This document shows positions 6,923-12,168 of a DNA stretch of 12,168 nucleotides, piece after piece. Below the pieces are notes generated by a model. The model did not search any database. It saw nothing but the letters and a program-made list of their open reading frames with translations, and was not told the origin of the DNA. This DNA comes from JBBATK01 sp046052705 (GTDB taxonomy: Bacteria > Bacteroidota > Ignavibacteria > Kapaibacteriales > NICIL-2): assembly GCA_046052705.1 (NCBI GenBank), contig JBJOLU010000135.1, positions 1-12,168 on the forward strand, given 5' to 3'. A program made the position numbers and the translations under genes. Every line of letters begins with the position of its first letter. Positions within the stretch are counted from its first letter, which is position 1.

Positions 6923-7983
6923 GTATCACACTACGCGAATACGTTCCTCTCGATTCATTCACCACCTTCGGTGTACCGTCTGTGGCCAGGTGGTTTGCGT
7001 CGGTGACCAACGAGCATGACATTCGAGAATTACTACGCTCTCCCTTTTTTACTCAAGTGCCCCGCTTGATTATAGGCGGCGGCTCTAATATGTTGTTGAT
7101 TGGTGACGTTCACGCCCTGGTGATTCACAATGAGTGCTTTGGTCGGGAAGTGCTTCAGGACGACGACGAGACAGTTCTTATACGTTTTGCTTCCGGCGAG
7201 GAATGGCATAGTTGTGTGGAGTGGTGCGTGAACCAGGGCTATGCAGGCTTGGAAAATCTGGCGCTGATACCGGGAACGGTAGGGGCGGCGCCCATTCAGA
7301 ACATCGGTGCGTATGGCGCTGAAGTAGAGAGCGTGATCGAGAGAGTACACGTTGTAAACTTTGAAACGGGCGCAAGCGAATCAATTCCGCGCGAGCAATG
7401 TAGGTTCGGCTACCGTGATTCGATTTTTAAGAATGAACTTCATGATGCTTGCTTCATTACTGCGGTAGATTTTCGCCTGCGAAAACATGCCGCAGCAAAT
7501 GTGCGCTATGCTGAACTTCAACGAGAGCTTAGTGAGCGGGGAAGTGCATCACCCGGTATTCGTGATGTGTTCGATGCTGTGGTTGCGATACGCACTCGGA
7601 AACTGCCTAGTGTTCGGGTGCTGGGAAATTCGGGATCGTTCTTTAAGAACCCTGTAGTCAGCGAACAGAAGGCAAACGAACTTCGTGAGCTGTATCCGCA
7701 GATGCCATCCTTTGCCGCCGAGCAAGGTGTGAAGCTGTCGGCCGCATGGCTCATCGAGCAGAGTGGGTGCAAAGGTATTCGGCGCGGTGATGCCGGAGTG
7801 TACGAGAAACACGCGTTAGTACTCGTGAATCACGGCCACGCAACGGGAGCAGAGATTAGGGCACTGGCCCAGGAAGTGCAGAACACCGTCCGTGAAAAGT
7901 TTGCGGTGCACCTGGAAATGGAAGTTCGAATTGTAGATGTGCACGAAGCTCCGCTTACGAACATCGATGCCGAACGTACCTGA
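6919..7983 (+). CDS. murB: MurB, UDP-N-acetylenolpyruvoylglucosamine reductase
   Basis: MurB is an FAD enzyme that uses NADPH to reduce UDP-GlcNAc-enolpyruvate to UDP-MurNAc, the second committed step of peptidoglycan synthesis in the cytoplasm. The 354 residues and motif layout fit type I MurB (E. coli-like). GGGSN (53-57) and IPGTVGAAPIQNIGAYG (117-133) bind FAD, YRDSIFK (165-171) carries the substrate-binding Arg166, GNSGSFFKNP (236-245) carries the catalytic proton donor Ser240, and LEMEVR (332-337) holds the C-terminal catalytic glutamate. The start overlaps the M50 protease stop by 4 bases. No other mur gene is nearby, so it is separate from a division/cell-wall cluster. Confidence 0.98.
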   Translation: MSITLREYVPLDSFTTFGVPSVARWFASVTNEHDIRELLRSPFFTQVPRLIIGGGSNMLLIGDVHALVIHNECFGREVLQDDDETVLIRFASGEEWHSCVEWCVNQGYAGLENLALIPGTVGAAPIQNIGAYGAEVESVIERVHVVNFETGASESIPREQCRFGYRDSIFKNELHDACFITAVDFRLRKHAAANVRYAELQRELSERGSASPGIRDVFDAVVAIRTRKLPSVRVLGNSGSFFKNPVVSEQKANELRELYPQMPSFAAEQGVKLSAAWLIEQSGCKGIRRGDAGVYEKHALVLVNHGHATGAEIRALAQEVQNTVREKFAVHLEMEVRIVDVHEAPLTNIDAERT

Positions 7984-8005
7984 AGGTTGCAGCAGACGCA
8001 ACTTC
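7982..8005 (+). other. Hairpin at the murB stop codon
   Basis: GAAGGTTGC (7982-7990) and GCAACTTC (7998-8005) can pair over 8 base pairs with one bulged G and a 7-base loop, starting inside the murB stop codon. No U-run follows, so full termination is unlikely. It could attenuate transcription or protect the murB message before the AAA+ gene, which starts 26 bases on. Confidence 0.35.
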
Positions 8006-8030
8006 TACATCATTAACAGAGAAACACAGC

Positions 8031-9557
8031 ATGAAACCGGCAATTCACACGCTTGGAGAGTTACAGCAATCGGGCTATAAAGTAGTTGGGATTAAGGAGG
8101 AAATGCGGCGTAATGTGATTCGCATGCTTCGGGCCAACGAGCGTTTGTTTCCCGGCATCGTAGGATTCGATGAGACAGTGATTCCACAAATCGTCAATGC
8201 CATACTTGCACGGCACGATATCCTTCTGCTTGGTCTCCGTGGACAGGCAAAGACTCGCATAGCAAGACAAATGGTAAATTTTCTTGACGAATATATTCCA
8301 ATTGTTTCCGGGTCAGAAATTAATGATTCACCCTATGAGCCGCTCTCAGCTTATGCCCGTCGGAAGTATGCCGATGATGGGGATGAAATGCGCATCGATT
8401 GGCTACATCGCTCCGAGCGTTATGCTGAAAAACTTGCCACGCCCGATGTTTCAGTGGCCGACCTTATAGGCGATATCGATCCAATCAAAGCGTCGGCGCA
8501 AAAATTGTCGTACGCAGACGAAGCCGCTATACACTACGGTATTATTCCTCGATCTAATCGCGGCATTTTTGCCATTAACGAGTTGCCGGACTTGCAACCA
8601 CGCATTCAAGTATCCCTCTTTAACGTCCTTCAGGAACGTGATGTGCAGATACGTGGCTTCAACATCCGTGTGCCGTTGGATGTTTGTCTGTTATTTACCG
8701 CAAACCCTGAAGACTATACGCGTCGTGGTAGTATTATCACGCCGTTGAAGGATCGTATCGACGCTCAGATACTTACGCACTATCCTCGCACATTGGAAGA
8801 CGGCATAACTATACTCGACGAGAATGCCTGGGTACAAAGGGTGGATGTGGCGAACCTACATGTTCCGTTGTTCATGAAGCAGGTTGTGGAGAGTATAGCA
8901 GCGTGCGCTCGGAGCAGTGAATATGTGGATCATTCTTCGGGTGTGTCGGCGCGCATGACCATAAGCGTCATGGAAGCATTAGTATCCAATAGCGAACGTC
9001 GGGCTCTTGCAGCCGGTGATACCGTGGCGGTTCCGCGTATGATTGATTTTCATCATGCACTGTCAGGCATTAATGGAAAAATCGAATTGGTTTTTGAGGG
9101 CGAGCAAGAAGGGTTAACCAATATTGCTAAAGCTCTTGTAGGTAAAGCTGCCCGTGAAGTGTTTTTACGAACCTTTCCCGATCCACTGCAAAAGGCAAAA
9201 AGAAATATGGACAAACAGCCGGTAGACCCCTATATAACTGTGATGAATTTCTTTGCCGCAGGAAATTCAATATCACTCTCCGACACTCAATCGGTTAGTG
9301 GCTCGTTGGCAGAGCTGGATAGAGTTCCCGGTCTTCGAAACTTAGTGAGTATATATTTAAAAATCGATGACTCCGGTCCGGCGCTGTTAGCGTCAGCAAT
9401 GGAGTTTGTGTTGGAGGCTTTGCACCATCATTCAAAGATTGCCAAGGACGAAAGAGACGGAGTCTCATCGTACAGAGACATGGTTGGTTCGATGCTACGC
9501 AAAAACTACCGAGTAAATGAGTCAGACTCTGACATCACTAGCGCGGATCTTTTGTGA
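8031..9557 (+). CDS. MoxR / magnesium-chelatase-like AAA+ ATPase
   Basis: This 508-residue cytoplasmic ATPase belongs to the helix-2-insert AAA+ class (MoxR/ChlI-like). Walker A is GLRGQAKT (68-75). The Walker B region is GIFAINELPDL (178-188), with Asn183-Glu184 instead of the common Asp-Glu; I recall this as normal for the subgroup. The sensor 1 segment is LFTANPEDYT (221-230), followed by the arginine-finger segment TPLKDR (237-242). The C-terminal 250 residues are a helical extension without a recognised motif. Relatives usually work with a von Willebrand factor A protein encoded next door to remodel or insert metal into a target. No such gene is adjacent here. The function is probably chaperone-like and the target is unknown; chlorophyll synthesis is not implied. 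ATG at 8031 is preceded by a purine-rich AGAGAAA. The 3' end overlaps the convergent acyl-CoA synthetase gene by 20 bases. Confidence 0.9.
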   Translation: MKPAIHTLGELQQSGYKVVGIKEEMRRNVIRMLRANERLFPGIVGFDETVIPQIVNAILARHDILLLGLRGQAKTRIARQMVNFLDEYIPIVSGSEINDSPYEPLSAYARRKYADDGDEMRIDWLHRSERYAEKLATPDVSVADLIGDIDPIKASAQKLSYADEAAIHYGIIPRSNRGIFAINELPDLQPRIQVSLFNVLQERDVQIRGFNIRVPLDVCLLFTANPEDYTRRGSIITPLKDRIDAQILTHYPRTLEDGITILDENAWVQRVDVANLHVPLFMKQVVESIAACARSSEYVDHSSGVSARMTISVMEALVSNSERRALAAGDTVAVPRMIDFHHALSGINGKIELVFEGEQEGLTNIAKALVGKAAREVFLRTFPDPLQKAKRNMDKQPVDPYITVMNFFAAGNSISLSDTQSVSGSLAELDRVPGLRNLVSIYLKIDDSGPALLASAMEFVLEALHHHSKIAKDERDGVSSYRDMVGSMLRKNYRVNESDSDITSADLL

Positions 9558-11190
9558 ACTGAGATTGCTTCCACTTTGCAAATGCATGCTTCACCTTGTT
9601 GCGTTGATACTTACCGGTAGAGGTTACCGGCAGAGCATCGGTGAACACCACTACCTTCGGAGTTTTGGAGAACGGCAAATGCGCGCGGCAGTAATCTAAG
9701 ATGAGTTCGGCGGAAGCATCAGTTTCGGGTACTACCAATGCGCCTACTTCTTCGCCGTAAAAGTTGTTCTCGAATCCCACGCTGATTCCGGCTCTCACAC
9801 CGGGAGCACGGTTAATCACTTCATCGATCTCCAGCGGGGCGATATTTACACCGCCGCGAATAATAAGTTCTTTGAGTCGGCCGGTGATGAAGAAATAGGG
9901 CTTGCCTGTTTTGGAGGGCGCCCAGAATCCTTCATCGCCACTGCGAAACCATCCAAACTCGAATGCCGAGTCGTTGGCCGAAGAGTTGTTGTAGTACTCC
10001 TTCATCACATTCCATCCTCGAATCACGATCTCTCCGCGCACATGCGCTTCGCATGCATGGCCCTGATTATCGTGAATCTGCATTTCATTCTGCGGAATAG
10101 GCGTTCCTATTGATGGGAAGCCAAACTCCTGCATCCAGTATGTGTGCTCCTCCGCCGATAGCGTTGTTTCCAAGAAACAGGAATAGCATGTGGTTTCCGA
10201 GAGCCCGTAGCCGTGCATAATGGGAATAGAGTACGTGCTTTCGAAGCGATCGGCAAGCTCGCAGGTAAGGGGGCCCGCACCGCAGATGATGTGCCGGAAT
10301 CCATGTTCAAGAACATCGCAGTGATTGCTTTGTGCTTCCAGCAAAAACGCAAGCAAGGTTGGCACCACCGATGTTATGGTTACACCCTCGCGGCGAATAG
10401 TAGGGAAGAAGCTATCCGATTGAAACTTTCGCAGCAGCACCACAGACGACCCCGCAACCAGTGGCGTAACCAGGGTGACAATAGTACCGTTCACATGATG
10501 AATAGGCAGCACACACATCATCCGTTGAGTGTGATCGATTCCGTGCCATGCAGAGATACCCTCGGCATCCGCCATGAGGTTTCGTTGCAGTAATACTACG
10601 CCTTTAGGCTTTCCGGTGGTGCCGCTGGTGTAGACGATCAGGCACTCGTCGTCGAGATATGATTCTGTTGAGGTGACTTCGGCTGCAACGGCTCGCGCGC
10701 TTTGTTCCATCAAGCTTGGCATGTCTACGCACTCTATGCCGGCATCTGCACACATAGGTGCTACACGCATGATGTACTCCGGGCGGCACACGGCGAGTAC
10801 TGCTTTGCAATCGCCAATGATGAAGCGCAACCGCTCGTCATCTTCGGTCATATTCAGCGGAACAAAGCAGGCTCCCAAACTCCATGCAGCAAACATGAGT
10901 AGAACGGTGTGGTCGTGATTATGCGCTGCTGAGACAATTCTAGATCCACGTGTTACACCCTGTGCCGAGAGCACCGAACACAGGCGCAATATCTGTTTCT
11001 CGAATGCTTCAAAGGAGTACTCTGATCGGGTTCCATTCTCGTCTATGTACACCAAGTACGTTTCGCCGCCACGATGCTCAGCGTGATAATGAATGGCAGA
11101 TGCGATGGACGAGAAGCGAAAGGTAGATGCGTCGGGAAACAGGCCGCGCACGGCGTGAGCCGGCCGCTGAGTGTGCGTTGAAGATGACAT
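9538..11190 (-). CDS. AMP-forming acyl-CoA synthetase / ligase
   Basis: This class I adenylate-forming enzyme of 550 residues activates a carboxylic acid with ATP to an acyl-adenylate and passes it to CoA or a carrier. All core motifs are present: A3 YTSGTTGKPKG (187-197), A5 HGYGLSETT (326-334), A7 with GD at 418-419, A8 GRLKELIIRGG (437-447) and A10 STGKYQR with catalytic Lys527. HHVNG (231-235) precedes the acyl pocket. There is no signal peptide or carrier-protein domain, so a stand-alone acyl-CoA synthetase is likelier than a peptide-synthetase module. The substrate (medium- or long-chain fatty acid, or aromatic acid) cannot be decided from sequence. The gene lies 138 bases after the four-helix membrane protein gene on the same strand. 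Its stop falls inside the AAA+ gene's last codons. Confidence 0.95.
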   Translation of the reverse strand: MSSSTHTQRPAHAVRGLFPDASTFRFSSIASAIHYHAEHRGGETYLVYIDENGTRSEYSFEAFEKQILRLCSVLSAQGVTRGSRIVSAAHNHDHTVLLMFAAWSLGACFVPLNMTEDDERLRFIIGDCKAVLAVCRPEYIMRVAPMCADAGIECVDMPSLMEQSARAVAAEVTSTESYLDDECLIVYTSGTTGKPKGVVLLQRNLMADAEGISAWHGIDHTQRMMCVLPIHHVNGTIVTLVTPLVAGSSVVLLRKFQSDSFFPTIRREGVTITSVVPTLLAFLLEAQSNHCDVLEHGFRHIICGAGPLTCELADRFESTYSIPIMHGYGLSETTCYSCFLETTLSAEEHTYWMQEFGFPSIGTPIPQNEMQIHDNQGHACEAHVRGEIVIRGWNVMKEYYNNSSANDSAFEFGWFRSGDEGFWAPSKTGKPYFFITGRLKELIIRGGVNIAPLEIDEVINRAPGVRAGISVGFENNFYGEEVGALVVPETDASAELILDYCRAHLPFSKTPKVVVFTDALPVTSTGKYQRNKVKHAFAKWKQSQFTKDPR

Positions 11191-11268
11191 ACAGAAATTG
11201 GAGATTTCACCTACTAATGCCGCAAGATACCCTCTGCGCAGTGATAGCGAATGGATGACGATGTTCGT

Positions 11269-11319
11269 GGATAGTGGTCTACGGTATGCGGATTACTCCA
11301 CGCGGGATAGTATTCTACG
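11269..11319. repeat. Pair of 15-base direct repeats upstream of the acyl-CoA synthetase gene
   Basis: GGATAGTGGTCTACG (11269-11283) and GGATAGTATTCTACG (11305-11319) agree at 13 of 15 bases with starts 36 bases apart. They lie in the 138-base gap before the synthetase gene, 79-129 bases from its ATG. They could be a tandem regulator site or a chance duplication. I see no convincing promoter for the gene; TATCTT near 11234-11239 on the minus strand is only a weak -10 match. Confidence 0.35.
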
Positions 11320-11328
11320 ATCTATTCC

Positions 11329-11835
11329 CTAATCGTCATCATCAGATTTTTTCTGCGATGGCGTCATGGACGAATCGGCACCTTGCGCTGCCGCGCCGCT
11401 ACGAATCTCCGTATGGCGAATCTGACCACCAAGATTTCCGGTGTATGCCATAAGAGCACAGGCCACTATGGAAACCCCCAGAGCACTGATGTTTACTACG
11501 GATGCGGCAGGGTGCTGCTTGCGCCCGGTGAACCAAGCCGCTATACATAAGGCACCGGCGCATTCCAAGGCTATGAGTGCTGTTTTAGCAGCATCTTCGT
11601 GACTCTCAATCAACGATTCGGAAACACCCGGCAAGTCTTCTACCGACTCTTCGGCCGGTTCTCCAGTGAGGTACACCGGAATGGCAATCAAGGCCATCGC
11701 CACCACGAGAACCTGAGACGCCGATCGTAGTGAGTAATTCTTACGAATCACTGCGAAGCATAGGAGAATCGTTGCAATCAACGTTCCGATTATGGGGAAG
11801 TGATTCAATAGTAAATGTATGTGGGTGCCGTCCAT
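11329..11835 (-). CDS. Four-helix membrane protein of unknown function with conserved-type histidines
   Basis: The 168-residue product has four hydrophobic segments (about 10-30, 41-57, 86-103 and 113-131), so it is an inner-membrane protein with both ends on the same side. It starts HIHLLLNHFPIIGT (5-18), continues with LTGEPAEESVEDLPG (56-70) and SHEDAA (78-83), and after helix 4 has GGQIRHTEIRS (136-146). I recall this layout from uncharacterised proteins of Bacteroidota, reminiscent of the DUF2231 type. H5, H7, H12, H79 and H141 lie near membrane faces and could bind heme or metal (inference). The tail is polar and ends in DDDD. A GGAGG Shine-Dalgarno 4 bases before the ATG at 11835 supports the start. 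It may be read through into the acyl-CoA synthetase gene; a functional link is not evident. Confidence 0.85.
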   Translation of the reverse strand: MDGTHIHLLLNHFPIIGTLIATILLCFAVIRKNYSLRSASQVLVVAMALIAIPVYLTGEPAEESVEDLPGVSESLIESHEDAAKTALIALECAGALCIAAWFTGRKQHPAASVVNISALGVSIVACALMAYTGNLGGQIRHTEIRSGAAAQGADSSMTPSQKKSDDDD

Positions 11836-11839
11836 AGTG

Positions 11840-11844
11840 CCTCC
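11840..11844 (-). promoter_or_regulatory. Shine-Dalgarno sequence of the four-helix membrane protein gene
   Basis: GGAGG on the minus strand stands 4 bases before the ATG, slightly closer than usual. It is the only strong Shine-Dalgarno match seen directly before a gene in this window, which hints at efficient translation of this gene. Confidence 0.7.
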
Positions 11845-11890
11845 GAAATGAATTGGTGATGAGATAGGATCTAAGCAATTCTAAATGCAA

Positions 11891-11910
11891 ATTAGACAGT
11901 GTTGTCCTAA
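11891..11910 (-). promoter_or_regulatory. Imperfect palindrome overlapping a possible -10 box
   Basis: The + strand TTAGACAGTGTTGTCCTAA (11892-11910) is a near-palindrome: TTAGACA faces TGTCCTAA, with one extra base in the right arm. On the minus strand it includes TCTAAT (11896-11891), a 5-of-6 match to TATAAT placed 55 bases before the membrane protein's ATG. No good -35 element is visible. A repressor site over a promoter is plausible but unproven. CTAAATG also recurs at 11881-11887 and 11907-11913. Confidence 0.35.
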
Positions 11911-12168
11911 ATGAAAAACGTTGCTCGCGATGCAGCGTGATGTAGAGGGTGACTCGCTCAAACATTCAGGCATCGGGGTTGGAAAAATACAGACTAAATC
12001 AAAGCCCGAACACTAACCAAAACGTGGACGGCAAACTGAGCTTAGCGGCCACGAGCTTTTCCTTCGTTCAATTCAGCTCTGAACACTATTTTCGTGCGTT
12101 CATTTCACGCCGGAACTGTGGCAGCCGGTTCGGCAGCGTTTACTCAACGTTTGGAGTATGGTACATGC
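11911..12168. other. Intergenic stretch without a recognised gene; possible leader of a rightward gene at the edge
   Basis: With the promoter region before it, this completes a gene-free stretch of 333 bases. Neither strand has a frame with recognisable protein features, and I see no tRNA or terminator. At the right edge, GGAG (12153-12156) stands 8 bases before ATG at 12165, so a plus-strand gene could begin there and run out of the window. TATTTTCG near 12088-12095 is one base off the TAnnTTTG box. The pairing TCGGG/CCCGA (11973-11977 with 12005-12009) is too short and far apart to call a structure. Confidence 0.3.

Noticed and set aside
8031..9557. Magnesium chelatase for chlorophyll synthesis
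   Set aside because: The ATPase resembles the ChlI fold, but no bchD, bchH or other pigment gene is present, and the extended C-terminus points to the general MoxR-like group.
10213..10593. 126-codon plus-strand open frame inside the acyl-CoA synthetase gene
   Set aside because: No domain, no start signal, and complete overlap with a well-supported gene.
11741..11965. 74-codon minus-strand frame overlapping the start of the four-helix protein gene
   Set aside because: It overlaps out of frame with the better-supported gene and has no Shine-Dalgarno sequence or recognisable features.

Overview
The window looks like an ordinary chromosomal stretch of a Gram-negative-type bacterium, most plausibly from the FCB group (Bacteroidota / Chlorobiota / Kapabacteria-like). 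The placement is inferred from three things. Shine-Dalgarno signals are weak or absent in front of most genes, and one TAnnTTTG-type box lies before lysS. TrmD carries the GHYKGID variant that I associate with Bacteroidota. The small four-helix membrane protein is of a type I remember from Bacteroidota. Base composition is about half G+C. I see no phage, insertion sequence, CRISPR array, tRNA or rRNA.

Left block, minus strand (3994 down to 1): a tandem-TetR regulator, trmD, queC and an ANKH-like multi-helix transporter that runs off the window. Gaps are 9 bases or less, or the genes overlap, so this reads as one operon. TrmD methylates G37 and QueC makes the precursor of queuosine at position 34, so two anticodon-loop modification enzymes sit behind an unusual double-headed repressor. 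A 184-base divergent region (3995-4178) separates this operon from lysS and contains three related half-sites, a plausible operator.

Middle block, plus strand (4179 to 9557): lysS (lysyl-tRNA synthetase), a site-2-protease-like M50 membrane metalloprotease, murB (peptidoglycan precursor reductase, overlapping the protease gene by 4 bases) and a MoxR/magnesium-chelatase-like AAA+ ATPase without its usual von Willebrand partner beside it. Apart from the protease-murB pair, the genes look like housekeeping functions without a shared pathway.

Right block, minus strand (11835 down to 9538): a four-helix membrane protein of unknown function with conserved histidines, then an AMP-forming acyl-CoA synthetase whose 3' end overlaps that of the AAA+ gene by 20 bases. 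The last 333 bases (11836-12168) hold no convincing gene. They carry the membrane protein's Shine-Dalgarno sequence, an AT-rich probable promoter with an imperfect palindrome, and possibly the leader of a rightward gene starting at the very edge.

The most unusual item is the TetR-TetR fusion (453 residues, two homologous halves about 214 residues apart) together with its linkage to tRNA-modification genes and the ANKH-like transporter. I found no clear-cut new defence or mobile system.
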